A stretch of 64,000 nt of DNA from Notamacropus eugenii (taxonomy: Eukaryota > Chordata > Mammalia > Diprotodontia > Macropodidae). The stretch is from NCBI RefSeq assembly GCF_028372415.1, contig NC_092878.1, positions 29,804,903 through 29,868,902 on the forward strand, given 5' to 3'. Both the position numbers and the translations under genes were made by a program. The notes beneath the pieces were generated by a model. It did no database searches and was not told the DNA's origin. It was given only the letters and a program-made list of their open reading frames with translations. Positions 20,551 to 31,070 of the stretch are shown here, piece after piece. Within the stretch, counting starts at the first letter, position 1. Each line of letters starts with the position of its first letter.

Positions 20551-20566
20551 ACCATGTTTCTCTGTA
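20551..20566. repeat. Right 16-bp target-site duplication of the RTE insertion
   Basis: Identical to 19853-19868. Confidence 0.9.
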
Positions 20567-20874
20567 TTTATCAGACTGGTTTTTTCTTACAGCACAGTAA
20601 TATTCCATAGCATTCATGTACCACAATTTGTTAAGGCATTCATCAATGGATGGGCATCTTTAGTTTCAATTCTCTGCTACAATATGCAATATTATGGAAT
20701 AACGTGGAGTAAATGGAGTCTTTCTTTTTGTCAGTGATTTCTTGTTCCCAGCAGTAAAATCTCTGGGTCAGAGGATATATGGACATTTTATTCATTTTAT
20801 TTGCATAATTCCAAATTGCTTTCCAGAATTCCAGTTTCCTCACTGAGAAACACTGATCAGTCCAGTGACCAGTT

Positions 20875-21127
20875 CCTATTTCAGAGGATTCATGGTGAAA
20901 CCTATTACCTATCTGCTAAGAGAGAGGCAATGGACTCAGATTGAAGACTGAGACATTTTGGGAGGGGTGGGGAGGGACATGGCTATTGTGGGAATTTATT
21001 TTGCTAAACTATACATGTATGTAATAGGGGCTTTGTTTTTCTTGCTTCCTAGATGGAGGAGGAGACATTGAGAATGAAGAAAGGCAATTTTTGTTTGAAA
21101 AAATAAAATTTAATTTAAAAAGAAAAG
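20875..21127 (+). mobile_element. L1 LINE 3' end
   Basis: It has gacatggctattgtgggaat, ttattttgctaaactatac, aataggggctttgtttttct and an a-rich tail, as in the copies at 7140 and 41845. Confidence 0.65.
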
Positions 21128-21639
21128 TTCTGATATGCTAATCAAGGCTAAATTTGAAAAATTAGATTATTCATCAAAAGTGCAATTAATATCCAATATC
21201 ATGTTGCATGTGTCTCAAAATCGTATGAACCAATTCTAAAACATGTAAAACACGTGACTGCAGCAAAAGGACATGTGCATATTAAAAGTTTATTTTTAAT
21301 GTGAAGTGTTGAAACATTTATTGTAGATAGATTTAGGTATTAAAAAAAGAGAGAAAACCAGAATGGTTACACGAGTTCATAGCTGCACTAATAATGCATT
21401 GGAGTGCTTGCCTTTCTACACTTCTCCCTGACCCCAGTATTGACTATTCCTATCTTTTGTCATCTTTGTCAGTTTATATGGTGTGGAGTAAAACTTCACT
21501 ATTGGGGCTTTGTCCTTATGACTCACCATTTCTTTTATTTGAACAAGAAAATGAATAATCCATACTCTGATGGAGAAAAAAATGGCAACATAGGGTTTGA
21601 ACAAGTCCTCTCCTGAAGCACATATTTTGAAGACTTGGG

Positions 21640-22200
21640 AGCAGTAGATTTAGATAGCCACAGCCTCTTTGGGTCTGGCTGCCTTAGGATCCATGAATTC
21701 AGCATGTGGTCAGTGAACTTAGAAGCCTTGGAATCATTGAGTTTCCTGACTTTAGAATCAGACTAGGTAAGTTTGGCTTCCAATTTAGTGGCTTTGGGAT
21801 AAGACTTTGACATATCATCAGCCTTGGAGATCTTGGTGTCAGACTTGATGGCCTTGGAGAGCTTGGTGTCAGACTAGGTGGCCTTGGGACCAGATTTAGT
21901 GGCCTTGGGGTCATACTTGATCACCATGGGGTCAGTAGGTTTCATACTTTTGGGGTCATTTGGCTTGGAATTCTTCAGGTCAATGAGCTTGGTAATTTCA
22001 GGGTCAGTGGTTCCGGCAACTTTAGAAACAGACTTAATGATGTTGGGGCCTGGATAGTTAGTGCCAATTTTGAGTCCTGAACAATCTTGGGGCTAGTCTA
22101 GTGCATCTGGCATTTGCATTAAGGGGTCTTTAGGTTTGATAACCCTAGACCTGAGGAACTTGGACTTGGAGACCTTTGGTGCTCAGGGTCTTTGTTTTGA
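21640..22200 (-). pseudogene. Lysine-rich repetitive tail next to the RPL29 pseudogene
   Basis: Minus-strand translation gives loose repeats of 9-10 codons: NDPKSMKPTDP, YDPKATKSGPKAT, SDTKLSKAIK, SDTKISKADD, SYPKATKLEAK, SDSKVRKLN, DSKASKFTD. A few stops interrupt it. It is intronless and lies directly downstream, on the same strand, of the RPL29-like part at 22491-22675. RPL29 does have a Lys/Ala-rich tail, but not this repeat in the species I remember. It may be an expanded tail, or another processed gene. The function of any parent protein is unknown to me. Confidence 0.45.
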
Positions 22201-22207
22201 TGACTTT

Positions 22208-22490
22208 GGCAGCTAGGTAGCACAGTGGATAGAGTACTGGACCTGGAGTCAGGAAGATCTGAGTTCAAATCCCACCTCCGACACTTACTAGCTATGTGAC
22301 CTTGGGCAAGTCACTTAGCCTCTGTTGGCCTCAGTTTTCTCATCTGTAAAATGAAGATAATAGTATCTGGCTCCCAGAGCTGTTGTAAAGATCAAATCAA
22401 ATGAGGTAATGTTTGTAAGCACTTGGTACAGTGCCTGGCACATAGTGAACTCTATATAAATGTCAGCTATCATCATTATCATTATTGACG
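22208..22490 (+). mobile_element. Ther1-type SINE inside the pseudogene
   Basis: Complete: head ggcagctaggtagcacagtg, cttgggcaagtcacttagcc, tcagttttctcatctgtaaa, gagctgttgtaaagatcaaa, acagtgcctggcacatagtg and a cattatcattattga end. Confidence 0.9.
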
Positions 22491-22675
22491 TTGTTGGCAT
22501 TCAACTTCTTCAATGCTTTCTTGTACTTCTTGGGAAAGTGCCTATTTCTTAGAGACTTGAGGTTAACTCCTGTCAGAGACTTCTATCTCTGTGACTTGGA
22601 TTTCTTGATGCCATTTCTATACCATTTTTGTGATTGGTGATGGATGGTATGGTTCTTAGATATGGTCATCATTAT
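22491..22675 (-). pseudogene. RPL29: RPL29 processed pseudogene, N-terminal part
   Basis: Read on the minus strand from an ATG at about 22668 it gives SKNHTIHHQSQKWYRNGIKK, then SKSQR, a stop, KSLTGVNLKSLRN and KKALKKLNANN. Human RPL29 begins with [20 protein letters not shown] and continues SQRYESLKGVDPKFLRN and KKGLKKMQANN. The lack of introns, one stop and a Ther1 SINE just after codon 58 mark it as a dead retrocopy of the 60S ribosomal protein gene. Confidence 0.88.
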
Positions 22676-22699
22676 ACTGCTTTCTGTGCTGACAGGCAC

Positions 22700-22925
22700 T
22701 CCATGGATAGAAGGGGGAGAGAGAAGGGAAAGAGAGGAAGCACAAGAGAGGGAAGAAGAAAGGGAAGGAGGTAAGGAGAGAGAGAGATGGGGGGAGATGG
22801 AGAGAAGGAGAGAGGGGGAGACAGAGATAGAGAAAGAGAGAGAGGGAGGGAGAGAGGGAAAGTGAGGGAGAGAGAGAGGAGAGAAAGGAAGAGAGGTGAA
22901 AGGGAGGAGAGGATGAGAGATATCA
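22700..22925. repeat. GA-rich polypurine tract
   Basis: About 225 bases of gagaga, gggaga and gaagga units with few pyrimidines. The long open frames on both strands come only from base composition. Confidence 0.9.
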
Positions 22926-23045
22926 GATTTTTATGTGAAATTCCCTTATTATTAGTGATTTTAAACATCCTTTCATATGGTTGTTGATAATTTACATTTC
23001 TTTTGAGATCTTTCAATCATTTGTTTATTGGGGATTGGCTTCTTA

Positions 23046-23309
23046 ATATTACCACTAGAAGTCATCATGGAGCCAAATACACAAATATTCACCTTCCACC
23101 TCAGAGGCCTCTGGTTCTAGCCCAGGCCTGAGAAATGTGGATGTGTATCAGAGAGAGGCAGACTTCCTGGCATCCTAGTCAGACCCAAGGGAGTCTATTG
23201 CTTTCTCCTTTTGCTCTCCTGCCCATTTCCTAGTACCCTTTCTGAGTATTTTCATCCATTAAAGCAGAAAGAAATAGTAGAGATAAAACCAATTTAAAGA
23301 AAGCTTTGC
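23046..23309. other. Intergenic, unassigned
   Basis: No recognised element. Confidence 0.3.
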
Positions 23310-24560
23310 CTTGGTCGTGTGAGTGACAAGATGGTAGTCTAGAAATTTTTTCTGATCTCCATGACCTGTCAGATCTCTCCAAAACAGAAATTATGTGCCA
23401 AAGATAAAGCAACTTCAGGTTTATCAGGACACCCACAATCCAAGAGAATGTTAAAAAAAAAATCCAAACCCCAAGAACTGATGTTCAGTGACACTGAGCT
23501 CATTCAGTACCTCTCCTCCACCTCTCTTGTTATAGCGGTGAGGTTGTGCCAGGAGACCTAAGAACCCAATATAGATTTACATGAAAACACAACCCTTTCC
23601 AGTATCATGGAAACCATGGTTCCAGGCTGTGGATCATTCAGATCTTGATAGCCAGCTTGGACACAGCCCTTCAGGAACAGAAGCTTGCCAGGACTGCAAC
23701 CCAGAGGCATGAGTGCTGCAAAGCTCTGAACTGCTGCGACTAAGGAAAACAGGCTTTGAACTGCCAATACTAGGCTAGAAAACATTGGCAGAGGAAATGG
23801 AGCAAGTTACCAGGACAGGAAAGTCTCCATGTGAGAGGCCATACAGCACTCTATCAAGTCTGAAGGGAAGAGTATAGTATACAGCCAGGGCTAGTTTTAA
23901 CCACTCAAAAGTCATTTGGAGTTGAGACCTAGACTGGTGAACCATGAATTGCCAAGTGTGCGAGGAGGCTAAGATGCTTTAAGATCCAACTTCCAAGGAA
24001 ACCACAATCAGAGGGGAGGCAGTCAGGCAGTGAGTGATAAGGAAAATAAAGGAGAAGAAAAGACTGAAAGCACCAAAGATTTCAGGGAAGAAGAAATCTC
24101 AAAGACCTTGAACATAATCTGATAAGTCAACAGGAAAAACAGTAACAATAGAAGAAAATATGGCTTCCAGATCTAACAAAGAAGTTCAGGCATCTATGAA
24201 TAAAAACTGCAAAATCAGGAAAATGATCCAACATGATGAATTTGAGGAGATCATGGAATCACAATATGCTCTTCCTGAGTGGTTTAAAGCAGAAATGAGA
24301 ATTATTAAAGCAGAATTTATGTCCTGTGTAGCAAAAATAATGAACAGAATAGGAGAACTTGAATCTGCAATAGCATGTTTCGCCAAAGAAACAAAAGAGA
24401 ACAATAGATCAAGAGTGTAAATACGCAGAAGTAAAAAACAATCTAGTAGAAGAAAAGCAAAAAACAGTGACATTAAAGAAAGCTTGGCAAGGCACCCAGC
24501 TAAGCAAAGTCATTCCAAGGCCATTTAAGGATGAAAACAGAACAATGAGGAAAAGAAAAA
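23310..24560 (+). mobile_element. L1 LINE 5' half: 5' UTR and ORF1 N-terminus
   Basis: It begins near gtgagtgacaagatggtagt, the L1 5' UTR start seen in other marsupial copies, and runs to an open ORF1 start at 24160-24420. The ORF1 piece (MASRSNKEVQ, then FKAEMRIIKAEF and IGELESAIACF) shows the helical, heptad-like region before the RRM. A stop after 86 codons and loss of everything downstream make it a dead fragment. It is unusual in keeping the 5' rather than the 3' end. Confidence 0.6.
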
Positions 24561-25115
24561 TGGAACCATTTTGTCAAAATTATTTATAACTAATTACTTT
24601 CTCCATCATAGGCAGTGGAACCATCATACTTAGACCCTAAGCTCATTGTACTGAATGTGGTCATAGAGAATTGCCACACAAAGGACAATGGGGAGGTATT
24701 CAAGATGGGTGAAAGTGATAGGGTGCAAAATATAATTGCTAAGGAACTGTTGAAAATAGGAGTAATGATATCATTAAAGAATTGTATAAGTAGAAAAGGG
24801 CTTGTCATGGGTTAAGACTGTAGAATGACAATTAGAGAGTTCCACTGTTATTTTTGTAATTCCAGGAAAGCCTCCAGTACATCAGATGAATCCCCTGTGC
24901 TGAACTTATGAGAGAATATGGACAAAATTCACACAGGATGGGTTACCTCAGAAGTGAAACTTGTGAAGTAGAACTGGGGTTGAATGCTCTCAGAGAGAGT
25001 AATGTAGATCTCCTGTGCTTCAAAGATGGCTAGAGAGAGCACAAAGAGAAACTTTGACTAATACTGGGCATTTGATTGAGAAGAGTTAGCTTGAGGGATT
25101 CTGGGTGGGTATATT
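24561..25115. other. Intergenic, unassigned
   Basis: A 66-codon open frame at 24615-24815 has no similarity I recognise. The stretch caaaattcacacaggatggg near 24924 recalls RTE 3' sequence, but the match is too short to call. Confidence 0.3.
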
Positions 25116-25139
25116 TGGGTGAATGGAAGGAAGGAAGAA

Positions 25140-25365
25140 AGCATTTTTTAAGTGCCAAACATTTCCAAATAATATTTTCTCATTTGATCTTCACAACAGT
25201 ACTAGGAGATGAGTTATCTCCATTTTACATTTGAGGAAACTGAATCAGACAGAGAGTAAGCCACTTGCCCAAGATCACTCAGCTAGTAAATGTCTGAGGC
25301 AAGATTTGAATTTCGATCTTCCTGACTCTAGGCTCAGCATCCCCCTAATCTACCTCAATAGCTCT
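25140..25365 (-). mobile_element. MIR-type SINE
   Basis: Reverse order attttctcatttgatcttca, caacagtactaggagatgag, catttgaggaaactgaatc, cacttgcccaagatcactca, gatcttcctgactctaggc. Confidence 0.8.
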
Positions 25366-25679
25366 GACGGAGCAGAAAATCCATGTTAACCACATACCAG
25401 AATACAAAGAAAGGGAATGATCACTGCATTCTATAAATATGACAGGAGAGTTAAAAAAGGAACAGAGAATGATGGGTAAAAAATATGTCCTGGAGTTTTT
25501 TTTAAGTGATTGATTCACTGAAAACTCTAGAAAAAGTTGGCATCATGGGTTTTTACATCACTATGGACACTCAGATCAGTGCAGAAACAAAACAAAACAA
25601 AAACCCAACGCCCAAAGGGAATGAAACCACTCCTTCTGCCATTAGCTTTTCTGATTCAGACAGGAGGCAGAACTCTGCT

Positions 25680-25795
25680 TCATCCTCTAACATTTTCATG
25701 GCCACTGACTGACTCATTGTGTGATATTAGGCATAGCTAATTAATTCTCAATTCTGAACCTCACCTTGCCCATCTGTAAAATGAGTGGCCCATCT

Positions 25796-25796
<1 letters not shown>
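25680..25796 (+). mobile_element. MIR-type SINE remnant
   Basis: ttgtgtgatattaggcatag and cttgcccatctgtaaaatga remain, directly before the (TC)n run. Confidence 0.5.

Positions 25797-25890
<94 letters not shown>
25797..25890. repeat. (TC)n microsatellite
   Basis: A pure tc run of more than 90 bases. Confidence 0.98.
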
Positions 25891-25893
<3 letters not shown>

Positions 25894-25914
25894 CCCCTTC
25901 TCCCTCACCTCTCT

Positions 25915-26190
25915 CTCAATGAGGACTGGGGATACAAAGACAAAATCAAAACAGTTCTTGCCTTCAAGGAGCTTACATTCTAACTGATGAAATAGCATCC
26001 TTGCATATAAATAAATGCAAAACACATACAAAGTAATTTTGGGGAAAGAGCTAGAGATTCTAAGAGGGAGTCATGAGTGAGGAACAGGAAGAAGGCCATT
26101 TTGGTTGGATGAAAGTACTGGAGGGGGAGCGTTGTGTAATAAACCTGAAAAGCCAGCCTGAAGCCTGATTGTCAAGCGTTTTGATAGGCA
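25915..26190 (-). mobile_element. L2 LINE 3' region
   Basis: gaggactggggatacaaaga, cttgccttcaaggagcttac, gggagtcatgagtgaggaac in reverse L2 order. Confidence 0.7.
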
Positions 26191-26300
26191 AGGAAGCATA
26201 GTGGAGTGGATTAGAATCAAGAGACCTGGGTTTGAATCCTAGCTTTGACATACTTTCTAGCTATTTCACTTTAGATTAGTGACTTCCTCTAGGCATTAAG
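26187..26300 (+). mobile_element. MIR-type SINE remnant
   Basis: agcatagtggagtggattag, gagacctgggtttgaatcct and a weak CORE. Confidence 0.5.
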
Positions 26301-26365
26301 TCTAGATGGTAAACTGAAATTTCTTAAGGGCTGGGATTATCTGTTTTGATCTTTGAATCCCTTGT

Positions 26366-26600
26366 GGGCAGCTAGATGGCAAGTGGCTAGAGCTCTGGGA
26401 CTGCAGTCAGGCAGATTCTTCTTGAGTTCAAATCTGACCTCAGACACTTACTAGCTGTGTGACCTTGGACAAGTCACTTAACCCTGCTTGCCTCAGTTTC
26501 CTCATCCATAAAATGAGCTGGAGAAGGAAACAGCAAACTACTCCAGGATCTTTGCCAAGAAAATCCCAGACGGAGTCACGACTGAACAACAACAAACAAA
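26366..26600 (+). mobile_element. Mar1-like SINE
   Basis: gggcagctagatggcaagtg, ctagctgtgtgaccttggac, gagaaggaaacagcaaacta and a tgaacaacaacaaac tail. Confidence 0.9.
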
Positions 26601-26679
26601 ATCTTCTGCACTTGACATGGAGCCATATATGGGTGGATTTTCTTTTGACTTCTTCATTGTAGCAATTAGAGGATTAAGT

Positions 26680-26810
26680 AGGATTAAATAGAATCATATA
26701 TTTAGAGTGAGAAGTGTCCTCAGAAGCCACTTAATTTTTATTTTACAGATGAGGAAACTAAGTCCAGGGAAGTAGGGGGAAGGAGGTGGCTTAAAGTGAC
26801 TAATTAAAGT
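26680..26810 (-). mobile_element. MIR3-like remnant
   Basis: tttttattttacagatgagg, aaactaagtccagggaag after an atagaatcatatatttagag lead-in. Confidence 0.45.
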
Positions 26811-26849
26811 GATTAATTTTCAGCACCAATAGCTTATTACAATAGGGCA

Positions 26850-27365
26850 GGTTGGAGTTGTTTTAATTTCATACCAAGTCTTCTTATTTTGATTTATCTA
26901 AATTTGGCATTGATTTTGATAAAATGCTTTCTTTAACAAGTTGGTGGTCTGTTCACCAGCTGGGTGAGTTGAAAATGAATGCCACATCATGAATCAGTTA
27001 TTTTCTAATTGTTTAGCTGTGATTCATTTCCTTTTTTTAGTTAGGTAATTTGATGTTCTCCATGTTCAGTGTCTTCCAAATCCCTTCTTTTGTTTCCAAA
27101 TCCTTTCTTGAAAAAAGTATTTACAACATACAAAGACATGAGATTTCTGTGTAGCCTATAAGCCTTTGGTTTGTTTTATTCTTAATCTTGATTCAAATTT
27201 TCCAACATTTTTCGCCATCCTTCCTAGTCACTGACCCTTCACTGAAATCACTTAGTATTAAAGTACAAGTTCATGAATTTAGAGTTCTATCAGGTTCTTC
27301 ATAGACTTTCTCTCCTTCCATATCTCCAGTAGATGTTGGTGCATAAGTTATATTCAGATATCATA
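26850..27365 (-). mobile_element. RTE-clade LINE, endonuclease region
   Basis: Minus-strand translation shows worn endonuclease blocks in order: ITYAPTSTGDM, then LFSRKDLETKEGIWKT (compare FFQKR...WTW in RTE enzymes), and TDHQLV (compare SDHRLV, the catalytic Ser-Asp-His end). Several stops and frame changes. It ends against a minus-strand L1. Confidence 0.6.
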
Positions 27366-27374
27366 ATTTATTCA

Positions 27375-27930
27375 GTCACTTCCAGTCATTTAATATATGA
27401 GGGTTTAAAACTTTTTTTCAAGATAGTGTTAAGATACAATCCTAGCAATGGAATCTCTGGGTCAAAAGTTATATTTAGTTTTGTAACTCTCATTTCATAT
27501 TGCTCAATTATTCTCCAAAAAGTTTTAAGTCTGTCTTTAGTCTCTTTAACAAGAGATTTCCAAAGGTCTGCCAATATTATAACTTCTTTGCTAATTTTGA
27601 CAACTTAGTAAAGGTAAGATGACATCAACTATTTCATGATGCACATTTCTCTGGTCATAAAAGAGTTTTAGCATCTTTTCATATATTTTTCAAATGTTAT
27701 AGTTCCTCCTTTTTAAAATTATCTCCATGGTTTCACCATGGGATGTGTATTTCTTTTATAGCTATGTGTCAGTTTCTTATCAATTATGGATGGTTGACCT
27801 TTGTCTGATGTATTTACTACAAATATTCTTTTCCAGTTGGTTTCTTTTTTATTTTACAAGTATCATATTTTATTGCGAAAATCCTTTTATCATATGTGAT
27901 CAAACTCATCATTTTTGTCTCCAATAATTT
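27375..27930 (-). mobile_element. L1 LINE, ORF2 end region
   Basis: Translation includes [13 protein letters not shown], the same block as [10 protein letters not shown] at 51460 and [10 protein letters not shown] at 58560. Upstream sequence (catcttttcatatatttttc, ttttccagttggtttct) is L1-like. Confidence 0.65.
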
Positions 27931-27934
27931 CCTC

Positions 27935-28590
27935 AATTGCTCAATTCAAAAATACTTATTAAACTCCTACTCTGTCCTAAGCATTTATGCTAGAGTTTGG
28001 GGACAGAAGAACAGTGAATGAGACAAACCCCCCTCATAAAGGGTTTACATACTATTTGGGGAGACAAGTACACATGTTAATTATAATATATATACATACA
28101 CAGCATAAATATAAAATACATAAATACAAATGTATGCAAATATTCAAAGTAATTAAATACAAGACAGTTTGTGAGGAAGTGATCATGGGAATCAGGAAAG
28201 GCTTCTTGCAGAAAATGGTGATTGAACTTTCTCTTTTTAAAAAAAAATTATTTATTTATTTTCAACATTCACTTTTATAAGATTTTGAATTCTAAATTTT
28301 CTTCTCCTTCCCCTTCCCCTCCTCAAGACTGCATACCATCTGATATAGGCTATACATGTACAATCATATTAAACATATTTCCACATTAGTCATGTTGTGA
28401 AAGAAGAATCAGAACCAAAAGGGCAAACCACAAGAAAGAAAAAACAGCAAAGAAAGAGAAAATAGTATGCTTCATCCTTTGAAAGAAGAGACAAAATCTA
28501 AGGTGATAGGAAGGAGAGAGTGCATTCCTGGTATGTGGAATAGCAAAAGCACAAAGATGGGAGATGTAGTGTTATGATCTGTTTAAACAA
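27935..28590 (-). mobile_element. L2 LINE 3' region, split by an L1 end
   Basis: Left part aaaaatacttattaaactcc, tactctgtcctaagcattta, caggaaaggcttcttgcag; right part after 28492 gcattcctggtatgtggaat and gcacaaagatgggagatg. An L1 end at 28228-28490 lies between. Confidence 0.7.
28228..28490 (-). mobile_element. L1 LINE 3' end, nested in L2
   Basis: Poly-T lead, tatttattttcaacattcac, ttttataagattttgaattc, gatataggctatacatgtac, tagtatgcttcatcctttg. Confidence 0.75.
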
Positions 28591-28659
28591 AACACTGTCC
28601 ATAATTGAAAAAAAGCCCAGAATATTCCTTTCTCTTCCAATTTTCTCCTGATTTTTTTT

Positions 28660-28950
28660 ACATTTAGATTATCTGTGAAGGTAAGATTTATTATAGTTTT
28701 TAGAACACTTTTTGGCCATTCAGTTATCTAATTTTGCCAAAAGTTTGTTGTTTGTTTTTATAAATAGTAATCTCATTCTCCACAGTTTTTCAACGTGGAA
28801 TTGTAAAATACTCACCTGGATCTTCCATTATATTGAGCTATTCTGTATCTTTTCTGATATCTCTTTTGTAATTATGCAGTTATAATATGCATAGGACATT
28901 TTAAATTCTGGTAGGGCAGGTTCTCCTTCCCTTGTTCTCTTGTTATTATT
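28660..28950 (-). mobile_element. L1-like LINE fragment
   Basis: AT-rich with ttggccattcagttatctaa and ctggtagggcaggttctcct. Weaker than the other L1 calls. Confidence 0.35.
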
Positions 28951-29039
28951 ATTGACAAGGATATAAAGAAGCTCAATGTTTGTTAGAATGAGATGAAAGC
29001 CAAGTAAAACTGGGTAAACTGCTATGAGAAACCTGAGGA

Positions 29040-29420
29040 GAGAGAGATCATATTTACTTGAGGGGAGGGAGAAATGGTTAGGGATGGTGACTTGTCCTTT
29101 AAGGAAGAAAGTGATTTCAATAGGGAGTGGTGAAGAAACTACTCAAAGCATTGGAGGATAGTGAGAGCAAAGGCATGGGACTGGAAGCTGGCAAAATGAA
29201 AACAGAAGACAGAGTAGTTCAGCGGTGCTGGACTGAAGAACATCTTCCAGAGGAATAGCATGGGTTAAGATTGGCCAGGTAGATTGGAGTCAGATTATGA
29301 AGGGGATTTAAAGTTTGGTTGGTAGGCAATAGGGAGCTGGAGAAGGTTTCTGAGTAGAGGAGTGATATAGTGTGGAGGATGCATTAAAGAGGGCATAGCC
29401 TAGAGGCAGGAAGGGCTACC
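29040..29420 (-). mobile_element. L2 LINE region
   Basis: tggagtcagattatgaaggg, gtaggcaatagggagctgga and ctgagtagaggagtgatata follow the reverse L2 3' ORF order. Confidence 0.6.
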
Positions 29421-29454
29421 TACCTCACAATAATTATAATAATTACATGAAATG

Positions 29455-29680
29455 GGGGCAGTTAGGTGGAACACTGGCCCTGGAGTCAGGAGGACCTGAG
29501 TTCAAATCCAACTTCAGACATCTGACACTAGCTGTATGTCATTTAACCCTGTTTGCCTCAGTTCCTTATCTGTAAAATAGGCTAGAGAAGGAAATGGCAA
29601 ACCACTCCAGTGTCTTTACCAAGAAAACCCCAAATGGGGACTTGAAAAAGATTGAAACAACTCAACCAAAACAACAAAAA
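29455..29680 (+). mobile_element. Mar1-like SINE
   Basis: ggcagttaggtggaacactg, gaaggaaatggcaaaccact and an aactcaaccaaaacaac tail. Confidence 0.9.
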
Positions 29681-29714
29681 GAATTATTATTGTTATAGTA
29701 TAAATAAGTGAAAG

Positions 29715-29835
29715 ATAGCATGGCAGAGTAGATTAAGGGCTTACTTTTGGAGTATGGAGTATAGGTTCAAGACTTCCATCTGACATATATTAGCTGTGAG
29801 ATCCCCAAAAGTTACTTAACTTTTCTGTATGTGAA
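29715..29835 (+). mobile_element. MIR-type SINE remnant
   Basis: tagcatggcagagtagatta, gacatatattagctgtgaga, aaaagttacttaacttttct. Confidence 0.45.
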
Positions 29836-30617
29836 AACTCTCTTAAGACCATAATGTGTAGAAATCTACCAATGTTGGTCTGCATTGATAGGGGGTATTT
29901 CTCCTTTGAGGAATATATGTACTGAGGAATACACAAATTAGTGTATTCCAGTCTGTCTAATAACAATGAGTTTTATGTGAGCTGGCCAGAGACGAGGGGG
30001 AGGGGGGCAAAAAGCTATTGAAGACCCAGCCCCTTGGAGTCAAAGCTAACTTTCTAGTTTCACTAAAATAGGTGAGGTGACCCAAAGATGGCTTCTGATC
30101 CTCCCTTCAGAGGTTAACCACCCTTGACGTACCTAAAGCTGTGACTCAACCCTACAGAAATTCAAAGAAGATTCTTAATGGAGACAGGCGTGCCCAGTTC
30201 ACCAGGTGAAATGTATTGGGTGTGATGGTTTTTCCTGCCCACTGTCTGTCAAGAGCAATGACACAGGATGGCAGCTGCTAAGGGAGCCACAGGGGCTGAT
30301 GACAGGAAACAAAGAAACTGGAGAAAGGGAGGAAGGAGAAGAGAGGGATTATTTAAAAGGTAAAAAGCATACAAGGAGAACATGGCAGTGGGGGAGCAGG
30401 AAATATAGAAAAACATAGAAAATACAGACCAACAAGAAATAAGCAAGAAGAGAAGTATGGACTACAGGCTAAAGAAGAGTGGGGAAAGAAAAGAAAAATA
30501 TAAAGAAAAATGGATATGTGAAAACACAAGGAGGAAAAGGGTCAGGATGCTATCAATGAAATGATGGAAGAGAAAGAATAGGGAGAGAAGTGAGTTGGCC
30601 AGAGAGGAGAGGACTGA
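29836..30617. other. Intergenic, unassigned
   Basis: About 780 bases with no repeat I can name. A purine-rich part lies at 30310-30600. The open frames are short and lack context. Confidence 0.35.
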
Positions 30618-30785
30618 CTTTGAACCTTAAAGATCTCCCCGTCCAATCCCCTTATTTTTTAGATGTGGAATTTGAGACCCAAAGAGGTTAGTTAAGTGAT
30701 GGTGTCACACAGGTGGCCAATCTGGGATCCAAACACAGGATTCCAGACTCTCAAATTTAGTGTTCTCTTACGCCACTACCATGTC
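30618..30785 (-). mobile_element. MIR-type SINE
   Basis: ccaatccccttattttttag, aaagaggttagttaagtgat, gtgtcacacaggtggccaat, gatccaaacacagg. Confidence 0.6.
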
Positions 30786-31070
30786 TTTCTTCAATAAGGG
30801 AGAGAGGGAAAGATCTTGGGACAGGGAGAGAAAAGTGACAGCTACATGGATAAAAGAGATTGATAGGGGTAGAGACTGGACCCATGATTCTACTGATATA
30901 GGAAACTCACCAGTTAGAAAACTCCCTTAAACAATGCAGGGGGCACCTTCCAATTTTGGAGAGTTGCCCTAAAGTGACATTTGCCCAGAGTGACACAGCC
31001 ATAATGTGTCAGAGGCAAGATTTGCTTACTCAGAGACCAGATATTTATCCACTAAGCCACGATGGGATAG

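Larger units (their letters stand above)
19525..20870 (-). mobile_element. L1 LINE 3' region, split by an RTE insertion
   Basis: The left part (19525-19868) and right part (20567-20870) are collinear pieces of a minus-strand L1 end. The right part has attccatagcattcatgtac, ttcatcaatggatgggcatc, aatctctgggtcagagg and ccaaattgctttccagaatt, the reverse of the L1 segment at 51400-51650. Confidence 0.75.
21380..23045 (-). mobile_element. L1 LINE fragment split by a pseudogene
   Basis: The left piece (about 21380-21540: ttttgtcatctttgtcagtt, gtgtggagtaaaacttc) and the right piece (22926-23045: ttattattagtgattttaaa, catatggttgttgataattt, tgtttattggggattggctt) match adjacent parts of one L1 3' region. 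The material between them is the RPL29-derived sequence and a GA-rich tract. Confidence 0.55.

Noticed and set aside
22644-23016. Arg/Glu-rich and Ser/Leu-rich open frames
   Set aside because: They follow from the GA-rich tract at 22700-22925.
24615-24815. 66-codon open frame on plus
   Set aside because: No homology recognised, no splice signals, and length is within chance expectation for AT-rich DNA.
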